64,000 bases of DNA from Gemmobacter aquaticus. Its GTDB lineage: Bacteria > Pseudomonadota > Alphaproteobacteria > Rhodobacterales > Rhodobacteraceae. The position numbers were made by a program, and so were the translations under genes. Shown piece by piece: positions 17,107 through 25,517 of the stretch. Numbering within the stretch: the stretch's first letter is position 1; every line of letters begins with the position of its first letter. The notes under the pieces were generated by a model. It saw only the letters and a program-made list of their open reading frames with translations. It did not search any database and had not been told where the DNA came from. Location of the stretch: assembly GCF_007859075.1 (NCBI RefSeq), contig NZ_VOAK01000002.1, forward strand, positions 1 to 64,000. Direction: 5' to 3'.

Positions 17107-17531
17107 CCGTCTGGACCCCCGCGCTGGTCGAGGAACGGCTGGCCGAAGCCGCCTTCGTCCTGAAGCGTCTGCCCGAGCCCCGCAGGCAGGGCTACTTCAG
17201 CACCTGGCCTGCGGTCCTGCACAGCTTCGCCGACAAGGTGGGGCAGGAGCCCAAGCCCATGCGCGTGCTGCCCTCGCCGCAGGCGATCAGCCGGATGGAG
17301 GAAACGCTGACCTGGACCGCTTGCCTCGAGCCGATGGACGGCCGCATCGTCTGGATGAAAGCCCATGGCGAGCGGTGGAAGGAGATCTGCTGGTCCGCAG
17401 GGCTGCACCGGTCGGCCGCGCATCAGCACTGGCAATTCGGCCTTGCCGTGATTGCCCTTACCCTCAACAAGCGGCGGTTCAACCGCAACCTGTCGAAACA
17501 GCGAGTGATCGAACTGGCCGGTGGCGCGTAA
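17103..17531 (+). CDS. DUF6362-like phage protein
   Basis: The protein has 142 aa. It begins WTPALVEERLAEAAFVLKRLPEPRRQGYF, which I associate with DUF6362, and ends with a helix-turn-helix-like part (GERWKEICWSAGLHRSAAHQHW). The name is from memory and no function is known to me; the HTH-like C-terminus and its position at the end of the replication operon would suit a late-gene activator. A strong inverted repeat follows the stop. Confidence 0.75.
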   Translation: MTVWTPALVEERLAEAAFVLKRLPEPRRQGYFSTWPAVLHSFADKVGQEPKPMRVLPSPQAISRMEETLTWTACLEPMDGRIVWMKAHGERWKEICWSAGLHRSAAHQHWQFGLAVIALTLNKRRFNRNLSKQRVIELAGGA

Positions 17532-17944
17532 CCCCGCGCGCCAGATAGAAAATTGTCCGCCGGACAGTTTTCGAAGGGACAGAAAGCCATCTCCCGGGCT
17601 AGAAAGTTGATATGCTCGGGAGAGGAGCGCGCGGGGCAGGGGGGCCACTGGCTTCCGGTATCCAGCGAGAGTCCGGTCGGGGTCCAGCCCCGGCGAGTTG
17701 GCGGTTCCTTCCGGGCGATATTCCTATGCTGGCGGGCGAAGCGCGGCACATCGCTAGCGACAGGGCCGGATTTTTGGGAAGCCACCCGGAAGCCGCCGCC
17801 GCCTGAACCCGCCTGAAACATCGCAAGATCAAACCCTTGATGCTCGACACCCCTGGTGGCCGCTGGACCCCGTGTGGAGTCCAGTCTGGACCCCGGAGTC
17901 CGGAAACCAGGGGTTTCCACCCTGATCCGAGGAATGACCCACCG
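17532..17944. promoter_or_regulatory. Long non-coding region with inverted and direct repeats
   Basis: This 413-bp region has no supported gene. At 17548-17572 a near-perfect 12-bp inverted repeat (GAAAATTGTCCG versus CGGACAGTTTTC) forms a hairpin with a short T run, a possible terminator or operator. CTCCCGGGC and GCTCGGGAG (17591-17623) form another. CTGGACCCC occurs at 17863 and 17886 and inverted at 17679, enclosed on the right by CCCCTGGT/ACCAGGGG (17850-17857 with 17906-17913). These are likely control sites for the methyltransferase genes or a DNA-processing region. Confidence 0.5.
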
Positions 17945-19285
17945 ATGACGCTGAGCTTCGCCCCCGAGCGGATCGAGACCTGGCCGCTGGCCAAGCTCCA
18001 GCCCTATGCCCGCAATGCGAAGGCGCACGGGCCGGACCAGGTCGCGAAGATCGCCGCCAGCATGGCCGAGTTCGGCTGGACGGTGCCCTGCCTCGTGGCC
18101 GAGGATGGCGAGTTGATCGCGGGCCATGGCCGGGTGCTGGCGGCGACGCAGCTCGGACTGACTGAAGCGCCGGTGATCGTGCTGGGGCACCTGACCGAGG
18201 CACAGCGCCGGGCCTATCGGATCGCGGACAACAAGCTGACGGAGCTGGGCACTTGGGACGAGGCGCTGCTGTCGGCCGAACTGAACGATCTGTTGGCCGA
18301 GGATTTCGACCTGTCGCTGGTCGGCTTCTCCGACGGTGAGCTGGACAAGCTCTTGGCTTTCGTGCCGGAGGGGGACGGCGAAGAAGGTGGCACCGGGGGC
18401 TCCGTGCCGCCGGTGACCATCCCCGAACCGCCGCGCAATCCGGCGTCGCGCACCGGCGATCTGTGGATCCTTGGCGACCACCGCCTGCTTTGCGGCGATA
18501 GCACCAGCGCGGCCGATGTGCGCCGCCTGATGAACGGCGAGCGCGCGATCCTGTTCGCGACCGACCCGCCGTACCTCGTCGATTACGATGGCTCGAACCA
18601 CCCGACTCGGAACAAGGACTGGTCGGCGTCCTACGGCACGACCTGGGATGACAGTTCGCAAGGAGCCGAGCTTTACGACGGCTTCATCGCCGCCGCCGTG
18701 GCGGAGGCCATCGCCGAGGATGCCGCCTGGTACTGCTGGCACGCCTCGCGCCGCCAGGCGATGCTTGAAGCCTGCTGGGAAAAGGCGGGCGCCTTCGTCC
18801 ATCAGCAGATCATCTGGGTGAAGGACCGCGGGGTGCTGACCCGGTCCCACTACCTCTGGAAGCACGAGCCCTGTTTCATGGGCTGGCGCCGCCCGAACCG
18901 GCCGCCGAAGGTGGCCGAGCAGACGCTGCCCTCGACGTGGGAGATGCCGTCCTTCGCCAAGGACGAGCGGCCTGACCACCCAACGCCGAAACCGCTCGAC
19001 GCCTTCGGCATCCCGATGCGCCAGCATGTGGCGCGGGGCGGCCTCTGCTACGAGCCGTTCTCGGGGTCCGGGTCGCAGATCATGGCGGGCGAGGCCAATG
19101 GTCGCCGGGTCTTCGCGATGGAAATCAGCCCGGCCTACATCGATGTGGCCGTCGAACGCTGGCAGGCCGACACCGGCCGTGACGCGATCCTTGACGGCGA
19201 TGGCCGGACCTTCGCGGTCGTGAAAGCCGAGCGGCTGGCCGAAACCCCGCCCGAACCTGAAACCCTCCCCGAACCCGCCGCGTGA
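17945..19285 (+). CDS. ParB-domain / adenine- or N4-cytosine-type DNA methyltransferase fusion
   Basis: The protein has 446 aa, start 17945. Residues ~8-110 are a ParB/sulfiredoxin-like N-terminal domain (LQPYARNAKAHGPDQVAKI; LIAGHGRVLAA). The rest is a beta-class methyltransferase: TDPPYLVDYDG (motif IV, DPPY) before EPFSGSGSQIMAGEANGR (motif I), with the target-recognition part between. Such fusions are common in prophages and modify phage DNA, probably against host restriction. The gene is followed after one base by the cytosine methyltransferase gene, so they were probably one methylation operon. Confidence 0.9.
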   Translation: MTLSFAPERIETWPLAKLQPYARNAKAHGPDQVAKIAASMAEFGWTVPCLVAEDGELIAGHGRVLAATQLGLTEAPVIVLGHLTEAQRRAYRIADNKLTELGTWDEALLSAELNDLLAEDFDLSLVGFSDGELDKLLAFVPEGDGEEGGTGGSVPPVTIPEPPRNPASRTGDLWILGDHRLLCGDSTSAADVRRLMNGERAILFATDPPYLVDYDGSNHPTRNKDWSASYGTTWDDSSQGAELYDGFIAAAVAEAIAEDAAWYCWHASRRQAMLEACWEKAGAFVHQQIIWVKDRGVLTRSHYLWKHEPCFMGWRRPNRPPKVAEQTLPSTWEMPSFAKDERPDHPTPKPLDAFGIPMRQHVARGGLCYEPFSGSGSQIMAGEANGRRVFAMEISPAYIDVAVERWQADTGRDAILDGDGRTFAVVKAERLAETPPEPETLPEPAA

Positions 19286-19286
19286 C

Positions 19287-20485
19287 ATGCATGACCTAGC
19301 TTTACCTTCCGCCGGACGCGGTTCCGGAACGACAGACGCATGTCTCTTCGGTCTGTCCCTCTGCTCCGGCGCAGGCGGCCTCGACCTCGGGCTTGCCATC
19401 GCCATCCCCGGCTATCGTGCTGTGGGCCATGTCGAACGGGAGACCTTCGCCGCAGCCACTCTCGTGGCGCGGATGGAAGACGCGTCCCTGGGTCAGTCTG
19501 TTGTCTGGGACGACGTTGGAACCTTCGACGGCCGCCCTTGGCGCGGCGCGGTGGACATCGTCACTGCGGGCTATCCGTGCCAGCCGTTCTCCGTCGCGGG
19601 CAAGCGCCGGGGTGCAGACGACCCGCGCCACCTATGGCCGCATGTCGCCCGCATCATCGGCGAGGTCGAGCCGCCCTTCGTGTTCCTCGAAAATGTCGCC
19701 CATCATCTCCGCCTCGGCTTCCCCGAAGTCGCCAGCGGATTGGTCGGCATGGGCTACAAGCTTGCGGCAGGCCTCTTCACGGCGGCGGAAGCTCAGAGGA
19801 TTTCAACGCGCGCTGGTCACACCAACCTGTCGTCCTTTTTCATCATAGGTATAGAGAAACGAACCTTGCTTAACGGTTACGGTCGAAGATGTATATCCGT
19901 GCAGATCGCCCGACTTAGTAAATAGCTGCCGGTTCTTCTCGTCATAGACGTAGATGAAACTGCCCTTCTTTGCTGCCATTCCAATCGCCATTCTTGCTTC
20001 CTTTACACCGTGGCTGCGCATCCCACATTAGAGGGAAATGTCAGGCTGACAACGGATTTGTTCCGCCTTTTAGACACGACTAATAGGGATAGATTGAGGC
20101 CGGATGTTTGGAGTCAGAGCACTCTGTGCAAAACGATGGCTGCAAGCCGAGTGCGGGCAACCGCAGGTCGGCCGACCTGACCCATTCGGCGGGGCTGTGG
20201 ATGACGCCGACAGCGCGGGATCACAAGGACGGGGCGACGACATTGGCGAACACGCCGGTGAACGGCCTGCTTGGCCGCCAGGTCCTGGTGACGCCGATGG
20301 CTGGGAGCGATACCTCCGAGCCGCGCCGAACCTTGAACCCGCTGTTCGTCGAGGCGCTGATGGGTTGGCCCAGCGGGTGGACCGGCTTCGCCTCTGTGGC
20401 AACGGCGTGGTCCCCCTGGTTGCAGCGCATGCGCTGCGAACTTTGGCGGCTGAATTGCTGGCCGATGGATGAGGTGGCGGTATGA
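19287..20485 (+). pseudogene. C5-cytosine DNA methyltransferase, split by an insertion
   Basis: The 5' part has motif I (LSLCSGAGGLDLGLA), motif IV with the catalytic Cys (GYPCQPFS, C98) and motif VI (FLENV, 135-137). Homology to the family stops after residue ~168 (GLFTAAE, near 19791), where a GASHxRxR segment should follow; the frame then runs into foreign sequence and ends at 19925. The C-terminal part resumes about 20108 in another frame (LWMTPTARDHKDGATT ... RTLNPLFVEALMGWP, motif X-like). The intervening ~315 bp are less GC-rich and hold a reverse-strand gene. As it stands, the enzyme lacks the target-recognition start and is very probably inactive. Confidence 0.85.
19803..19991 (-). 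CDS. Small protein with two YDEK-type repeats, inside the split methyltransferase
   Basis: The protein has 62 aa, starting at 19991 behind AAGGAAG. It has two similar beta-rich units, KKGSFIYVYDEKNRQLF and KQGSFLYTYDEKGRQVG, separated by a short linker. A promoter on the minus strand is plausible: TTGTCA and TAATGT 16 bp apart upstream. The insert differs in base composition from the flanking phage DNA, so it is an acquired gene. I recall similar short proteins in other proteobacteria without a known role. Confidence 0.72.
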   Translation of the reverse strand: MAIGMAAKKGSFIYVYDEKNRQLFTKSGDLHGYTSSTVTVKQGSFLYTYDEKGRQVGVTSAR

Positions 20486-20715
20486 AGCAATCGCGTACCA
20501 TGTCGCTGGTCGAGGCCGCGGCAAACGTTGTGGTCGGCTACGTTTTGGCCATCGCCACACAGATCGTCGTGTTCCCGTGGTTCGGGATCGAGACTGGTCT
20601 CGCGGAGCATCTGACCATCGGACTCGCCTTCGTGGGCGTCTCGCTCGCGCGGGGCTATGCGCTGCGGCGGCTTTTCGAGGCGATGAGGACCCGGATGTAT
20701 CAGCCAGAAAAGTGA
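20482..20715 (+). CDS. Small membrane protein (DUF7220-like)
   Basis: The 77-aa protein has two predicted membrane segments (VEAAANVVVGYVLAIATQIV and HLTIGLAFVGVSLARGYALR) with a basic C-terminal tail (LFEAMRTRMYQPEK). It starts at 20482 overlapping the end of the methyltransferase remnant. I recall this as the DUF7220 family of phage proteins. Function unknown; superinfection exclusion is possible but not supported by anything specific. Confidence 0.75.
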   Translation: MKQSRTMSLVEAAANVVVGYVLAIATQIVVFPWFGIETGLAEHLTIGLAFVGVSLARGYALRRLFEAMRTRMYQPEK

Positions 20716-20817
20716 CGCGAAGTTGCTGTTTCGCTGTATCCTATTGCGTAGGCCGTCTGGCCGCCGCCAGGAACCCGACAACGACATGAAGCCGGATACT
20801 GCGAATGAGGTGAGCCA

Positions 20818-21489
20818 ATGAAGAATGATCCAGAGGCTGTCGGCTTCGTGCCCATGCGTGCAGCCGTCAACGGGCTGGTGCTCGGCCTTCTTCTTGCCGT
20901 GGCCTCACCGGCCATCGCGACGCCGGAATACATCCTGCCGACGTTGTTCGATGTGACGGGCGTTGCTGCGAACGACGTGCTGAACATCCGTGCGGCCCCC
21001 AGTGCCAGCGCCGAAATCATCGGGACGCTTTCGCACGACGCTCGCGATATCGAGGTCGTGGGTTATGACGAAACCGGGCGATGGGCGCGGATCAATACGG
21101 GTGAGCGCAGCGGCTGGGCAGCACTTCGCTACCTTGCCTATCAGGTCGATGTCTGGGAGCCCGGAGCCCTGCCGCCAACATTGAATTGCCGTGGCAACGA
21201 GCCGTTCTGGTCGTTCCGCCCAAGGGGTGATGCCATGGTGTTCTCGACACCGGATGCGCCCGAAAGCGTCATGCGGATCGAGCAGGTGCTGTCGACAGGC
21301 ATGTTCCGGGATCCGCGACGGTCGGTGTCGGCAAAGGGTGAAAACCTCCGCATGACCGGAGTCATGGTGCCTGTGGCGTGCTCTGACGGGATGTCGGATC
21401 GCAGCTACGGTCTTGACGTTACTGTCATCCTCGAAGGGCGCGGAGAGCCGCAGATGCTGACAGGCTGTTGTTCCATCGCTCCGAACTGA
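20818..21489 (+). CDS. Exported SH3-domain protein with COG3650-like C-terminus
   Basis: The protein has 223 aa. A hydrophobic segment near residues 18-35 ending ASPAIATPEY is a probable signal peptide. Residues ~40-100 form a bacterial SH3 domain (NDVLNIRAAPSASAEIIGTL ... GRWARINTGERSGWAALRYL). The C-terminal ~120 residues (LNCRGNEPFWSF ... VACSDGMSDRSYGLDVTVIL) resemble the COG3650 membrane-protein domain. It likely acts in the periplasm. In a prophage this is a moron-type gene that could alter the host envelope. Confidence 0.78.
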   Translation: MKNDPEAVGFVPMRAAVNGLVLGLLLAVASPAIATPEYILPTLFDVTGVAANDVLNIRAAPSASAEIIGTLSHDARDIEVVGYDETGRWARINTGERSGWAALRYLAYQVDVWEPGALPPTLNCRGNEPFWSFRPRGDAMVFSTPDAPESVMRIEQVLSTGMFRDPRRSVSAKGENLRMTGVMVPVACSDGMSDRSYGLDVTVILEGRGEPQMLTGCCSIAPN

Positions 21490-21620
21490 ACAACTCGAAG
21501 TCGGGGCCGTTCGAGCCGGTCAGCGTGTTCGCCGTCAGGTCCTGCGTGCGGTCGCCCAGCCAGATCTGCGACGCATTCTGATCCTCTGCGGGATTCGGCA
21601 CAATCATCACGGGCAAAGGG

Positions 21621-21899
21621 TCAACATGTCGACTTGGCGAGATTGTCGAAGAACTGACCTGCATCCGTGCCCTCACCGGCACGGGCCTGCGTCAGACCCT
21701 TCCGGATCCCGGCGACAGTTTCGGCGTAGTCGAGCCGGTCCTGCATCTCCTGCCACGCGGCGGCATCCATAACGACGAGCGAAGGCTTGCCGTTCACGGT
21801 CAGGATCTGCGGCCGACCGGTCGCCTTGATCTGCGCGATCAGACGCGCCGAGTCCCGCTTGAACTCGGTCAGCGGGGTGATGTCCTTGGTGATGTCCAT
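21621..21899 (-). CDS. Phd/YefM-type antitoxin
   Basis: The protein has 92 aa with start at 21899: MDITKDITPLTEFKRDSARL, then GRPQILTVNGKPSLVVMDA, which is the Phd/YefM N-terminal DNA-binding fold. The C-terminal tail (AGIRKGLTQARAGEGTDAG) would bind the toxin. No RelE/Doc-like toxin gene follows: the next 130 bp on the same strand hold only a short open stretch. It may be an orphan antitoxin or protect against a toxin elsewhere. Confidence 0.85.
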   Translation of the reverse strand: MDITKDITPLTEFKRDSARLIAQIKATGRPQILTVNGKPSLVVMDAAAWQEMQDRLDYAETVAGIRKGLTQARAGEGTDAGQFFDNLAKSTC

Positions 21900-21974
21900 G
21901 ACTGGCCTCCCGACGCGCATCGAATTAGGAGCGAATATTGCGCCTTTTCCGATGCGCGTCGAGGTTTGCGGCAT

Positions 21975-22487
21975 CTACTTCAAGGCGTAGACCCGCCCGC
22001 GCCCTTCGACCTTTTCGGAAGTCACCTCGAGCCCGAGCTTCCTCTTCAGGGGGCCTGCCATGGCCCCCCTGACCGTGTGGGCAGCCCATTCGAGCGCGGT
22101 GGCGATCTCTTCGATGGTGGCGCCGCCCGGCGCGCGCAACATCTCGATCAGCGCTTCCTGCTTGGTGCCTTTCCGGCGCTGGACCGGTGCGGTGACCGTT
22201 TCGGCAGGCGTCGTGGTCGTTTCGGCCTCCGTGATCCCGAGCGTGCTCTGTGCCAGCGGCGTCGCGCGCAGGGTGATCGGGCCGCGCTCCTCGTCGTGCC
22301 GCCAGACGGTGTTGAGGTCGGTGGCGGGGATTTCCTCGATCAGCCCGAGCTTCAGGAGGCTCTTGCAGACATTCCCGACAGCGCCGCCCTTCAGCTTGGC
22401 GGTGACGGGAAAGACCGCGCCATCGTCGCGCGCGCAGGCCGCCGATAGGACAACGGCTTGGGTGTCGGTCAGCTGGATCTGGGTCAT
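21975..22487 (-). CDS. DUF3489 protein with HTH
   Basis: The protein has 170 aa. The N-terminal half is LTDTQAVVLSAACARDDGA ... LKGGAVGNVCKSLLKLGLI, a winged-helix-like module. A threonine/proline linker (TTTTPAETVTAPVQ) leads to the DUF3489 domain (KRKGTKQEALIEMLRAPGGA-type helix pair, then EEIATALEWAAHTVRGA). Two HTH-like modules suggest a DNA-binding regulator. The gene is transcribed leftward, opposite to the late operon, with the 74-aa gene at 22584 upstream on the same strand. Confidence 0.85.
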   Translation of the reverse strand: MTQIQLTDTQAVVLSAACARDDGAVFPVTAKLKGGAVGNVCKSLLKLGLIEEIPATDLNTVWRHDEERGPITLRATPLAQSTLGITEAETTTTPAETVTAPVQRRKGTKQEALIEMLRAPGGATIEEIATALEWAAHTVRGAMAGPLKRKLGLEVTSEKVEGRGRVYALK

Positions 22488-22583
22488 GGGGTCGTCTCCG
22501 TTCTCGGGGCCGCGACTGCCGCTGCCCTCCTACGACCCCAAGCCGCGCTGGGCGCGCGGCGCGGGTTCTGGCGTTGCGGTTGG

Positions 22584-22808
22584 TCAGACGGCGTGTTCAC
22601 CTTCCTTGAAGGCGCTGTCGGTGATCTCGCGCAGCCGGTCGCGGTAGTGGTTCAGGGTGCCGACGTGCCCCCAGTGGATCTCGTCAGGGCTGGTCTTGAA
22701 ATGGTCGGCGCTCAGGGCGGCGAGCCGCTCCAGCATCGCGTCGATCTCGGACTTGGCGGCGATGAAGGCGTCGAGGGCCTTGGAATTGTCGGTCTTGCGG
22801 CGGGTCAT
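22584..22808 (-). CDS. Small hypothetical protein (74 aa)
   Basis: The protein is helical and charged (MTRRKTDNSKALDAFIAAK; IDAMLERLAALSADHF; HYRDRLREITDSAFKEGE in part). It lies directly upstream of the DUF3489 gene on the same strand, a pairing I recall in other alphaproteobacterial prophages. No function known. Its promoter would lie in the divergent region with the GCTTATC inverted repeat. Confidence 0.72.
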   Translation of the reverse strand: MTRRKTDNSKALDAFIAAKSEIDAMLERLAALSADHFKTSPDEIHWGHVGTLNHYRDRLREITDSAFKEGEHAV

Positions 22809-22869
22809 CTTGGTGGCTCCATGGTGAGTTGCATCGTCGTTCTGACGGGACGTTCGCTCCGGTCGCGAC

Positions 22870-22888
22870 GCTTATCAACGCGATAAGC
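22870..22888. promoter_or_regulatory. Inverted repeat GCTTATC-N5-GATAAGC in divergent promoter region
   Basis: A perfect 7-bp inverted repeat with a 5-bp spacer lies between the leftward 22584-22808 gene and the rightward terminase small-subunit gene (start 22920). A palindrome of this size in a divergent region is a good operator candidate for control of the late operon or of the leftward pair. Confidence 0.5.
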
Positions 22889-22919
22889 ACATGAATCTGA
22901 ATGATAATCGGAGCCATAG

Positions 22920-23480
22920 ATGCAGGGCATGAGCGAGCGCCAGTACGCCGCGCATGTCGGGCTGTCGCGGGGTGCGATCCAAAAGGCCAAGGCCGCCGAG
23001 CGGCTGGTCCTCTATCCCGACGGCAGCATCAACGCGACCGCCAGCGACGCACGCCGGGCGGAAACCACGGACCCCTCGAAGACCCGCAAGCCGCCCGATC
23101 TGAAGCTGAAGCCCGTTCCCGAGGCGGCGGTGGCCGCCGTCGGCGACACGCTCCGCGAACAGGGTCTGGCAGTCCCCGCAGTCGGCGGCGGCACGACCTT
23201 CCTGCAGGCCAAGACCGCGAACGAGGTGCTGAAGGCGCAGGAACGGCGCATCCGGCTGCAAAAGCTGAAGGGGGAGTTGATCGAGCGGGCCCGGGCGCTG
23301 TCGCTGGTGTTCCGCCTGGCGCGGGAGGAACGGGACGCATGGGTGAACTGGCCCCCGCGTGCGGCGGCGCTGATGGCGGCCGATCTGGGCGTCGAGCCAG
23401 CCGCGATGCAGAAGGTCCTGGAGAAACATGTCCGCGCCCACCTCGACGAGCTTGCCGAGGTCCGGCCCGACTTCCGGTGA
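22920..23480 (+). CDS. Phage terminase small subunit
   Basis: The protein has 186 aa, start 22920 (GGAGCC upstream). The N-terminal HTH (MSERQYAAHVGLSRGAIQKAKAAERL) resembles lambda Nu1 and its elements-of-external-origin relatives. Then a linker and a helical C-terminal domain (ANEVLKAQERRIRLQKLKGELI) which would bind the large subunit. It overlaps the GpA gene by 53 bp. It would recognise the packaging site, possibly in the 110 bp upstream. Confidence 0.82.
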   Translation: MQGMSERQYAAHVGLSRGAIQKAKAAERLVLYPDGSINATASDARRAETTDPSKTRKPPDLKLKPVPEAAVAAVGDTLREQGLAVPAVGGGTTFLQAKTANEVLKAQERRIRLQKLKGELIERARALSLVFRLAREERDAWVNWPPRAAALMAADLGVEPAAMQKVLEKHVRAHLDELAEVRPDFR

Positions 23481-25515
23481 TGAGGACCGGTTTCGCGACA
23501 GCGAAACGCAAGGGCCCAGTGGACCGTTGCGAGGGACGAATGCCCGGAGCGGAAGCGCAGGGCCGGAAGATGGCCTGACCGACTTCGATGGCGCGGCGGA
23601 AATCCTGCGCACCTGGGGTGCGGGGCTGACGCCCGACCCCGACCTGACGGTGTCGCAATGGGCAGACAAGCACCGGATGCTGTCGGGTCGCGCATCGGCC
23701 GAACCCGGGCGGTATCGCACGGGGCGCACGCCCTACATGCGCGAGATCATGGATCGGCTGTCGCCGGGCGATCCCACGCAGCGGATCGTGTTCATGAAGG
23801 CCGCACAGGTCGGCGCCACCGAGGCCGGCAACAACTGGATCGGCTTTGCCATCCACCAGGCACCGGGCCCGATGCTGGCGGTCCAGCCGACGGTGGAATT
23901 GGCGAAACGCAACTCGCGCCAGCGGATCGATCCGCTGATCGACGAGAGCCCCGACCTGCGGGAGCGGGTCAAACCGGCCCGGTCCCGCGACGCGGGCAAC
24001 ACGATGCTGTCCAAGGAATTCGCGGGCGGCATCCTGATCATGACCGGGGCGAACTCGGCAGTCGGGCTGCGCTCGACCCCGGCGCGTTACATCTTCCTCG
24101 ACGAGGTCGACGCCTATCCGGCCTCGGCCGACGAGGAAGGTGACCCGGTCACGCTGGCCGAGGCGCGCTCGCTGACCTTCGCCCACCGGCGCAAGGTCTT
24201 CCTGGTCTCGACGCCCACCATCCGGGGGCTGAGCCGGATCGAACGGGAATACGAAGCCAGCGACCAGCGGCGGTTCTTCGTGCCGTGCCCGCATTGCGGG
24301 GCGATGCAGTGGCTGAAGTTCGACCGGCTGCGCTGGCAGAAGGGCAAGCCGGAAACGGCGGAATATCATTGCGAAGTGTGTGATGCGCCAATCGGCGAAC
24401 ACAACAAGACGGCGATGCTGGAGGGCGGCGAATGGCGGGCGACCGCCGTTGCCGCCGATCCGACCACGGTCGGGTATCACCTCTCGGCGCTCTATTCGCC
24501 GGTGGGCTGGCTCAGCTGGGCTCGCATCGCCCGCGGCTGGGAGGCGGCCCAAGGGTCGGACGAGGCGATCAAGGCATTCCGCAACACCATCCTCGGCGAG
24601 ACATGGGTCGAGAGCGGCGAAGCGCCGGACTGGCAGCGGCTTTACGACCGCCGTGAAGCGTGGAAACCGGGCACGATTCCTGCAGGTGGGCTGTTCCTCA
24701 CGGCCGGGGCCGACGTCCAGAAGGACCGCATCGAGGTCGACGTCTGGGCCTGGGGTCGCGGGTTGGAAAGCTGGCTCGTCGATCATGTCGTGATCGAGGG
24801 TGGGCCCGACCGGCACGACGCCTGGTCGGAACTGACGGCGCTGCTCGACCGGTCCTGGCCGCACGAACGCGGCGCGCATCTGCACATCGCGCGGCTGGCC
24901 ATCGACACGGGCTACGAGGCTCCGGCGGTCTATTCCTGGTCGCGGGCGCAGGGGTTTGGGCAGGTGTCGCCGGTGAAGGGCGTCGAGGGGTTCAATCGTT
25001 CCAGCCCGGTGTCGGGGCCGACATTCGTCGATGCGACCGAGGGCGGCAAACGCCTGCGACGCGGGGCGCGGCTCTGGACCGTGGCTGTGTCGACCTTCAA
25101 GGCCGAGACCTATCGTTTCCTGCGGCTGGCGCGGCCCACCGAGGAGGAGATGGCCGACGGGGCGGCGTTCCCGCCCGGCTCAGTGCATCTGCCGCACTGG
25201 GTCGAGAACGAATGGCTGAAGCAGGTCGTGGCCGAGCAGCTGGTGACGGTGCGCACGAAGCGCGGCTTTGCGCGGCTGGAATGGCAGAAGCTGCGCGAGC
25301 GAAACGAGGCGCTCGATTGCCGGGTCTATGCCCGCGCCGCCGCGTGGATCGCGGGTGCGGACCGCTGGTCTGAGGAGAAATGGCGCGACCTCGAGGATCA
25401 ACTCGGGGCCGCCCCCACCGACACCGATCCCGCCGGGCAGATCAACCGGCCGGGACAGGCCCCGCAGGGCAAGCGCCGCTCCGACTGGCTCGGACGGCGC
25501 GGAGGATGGTTTTGA
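23428..25515 (+). CDS. Phage terminase large subunit, GpA family
   Basis: The protein has 695 aa. It shows the lambda GpA family order: KHRMLSGRASAEPGRY, RIVFMKAAQVGATEAGNNW (ATP-binding), LDEVDAYPASADEEGDP (Walker B region), KVFLVSTPTI, a zinc-binding pair (CPHCG, CEVC), and a C-terminal nuclease part (GADVQKDRIEVDVWAWGRG; LAIDTGYEAPAVYSW). The enzyme cuts and packages phage DNA. The ATG at 23428 lies within the small-subunit gene; the first ~50 residues look disordered, so a slightly later start is possible. Confidence 0.93.
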   Translation: MSAPTSTSLPRSGPTSGDEDRFRDSETQGPSGPLRGTNARSGSAGPEDGLTDFDGAAEILRTWGAGLTPDPDLTVSQWADKHRMLSGRASAEPGRYRTGRTPYMREIMDRLSPGDPTQRIVFMKAAQVGATEAGNNWIGFAIHQAPGPMLAVQPTVELAKRNSRQRIDPLIDESPDLRERVKPARSRDAGNTMLSKEFAGGILIMTGANSAVGLRSTPARYIFLDEVDAYPASADEEGDPVTLAEARSLTFAHRRKVFLVSTPTIRGLSRIEREYEASDQRRFFVPCPHCGAMQWLKFDRLRWQKGKPETAEYHCEVCDAPIGEHNKTAMLEGGEWRATAVAADPTTVGYHLSALYSPVGWLSWARIARGWEAAQGSDEAIKAFRNTILGETWVESGEAPDWQRLYDRREAWKPGTIPAGGLFLTAGADVQKDRIEVDVWAWGRGLESWLVDHVVIEGGPDRHDAWSELTALLDRSWPHERGAHLHIARLAIDTGYEAPAVYSWSRAQGFGQVSPVKGVEGFNRSSPVSGPTFVDATEGGKRLRRGARLWTVAVSTFKAETYRFLRLARPTEEEMADGAAFPPGSVHLPHWVENEWLKQVVAEQLVTVRTKRGFARLEWQKLRERNEALDCRVYARAAAWIAGADRWSEEKWRDLEDQLGAAPTDTDPAGQINRPGQAPQGKRRSDWLGRRGGWF

Positions 25516-25517
25516 GC

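Noticed and set aside
17423-19405. 660-aa minus-strand frame opposite the ParB-methyltransferase
   Set aside because: Antisense shadow; the plus-strand gene has methyltransferase motifs DPPY and the SAM site.
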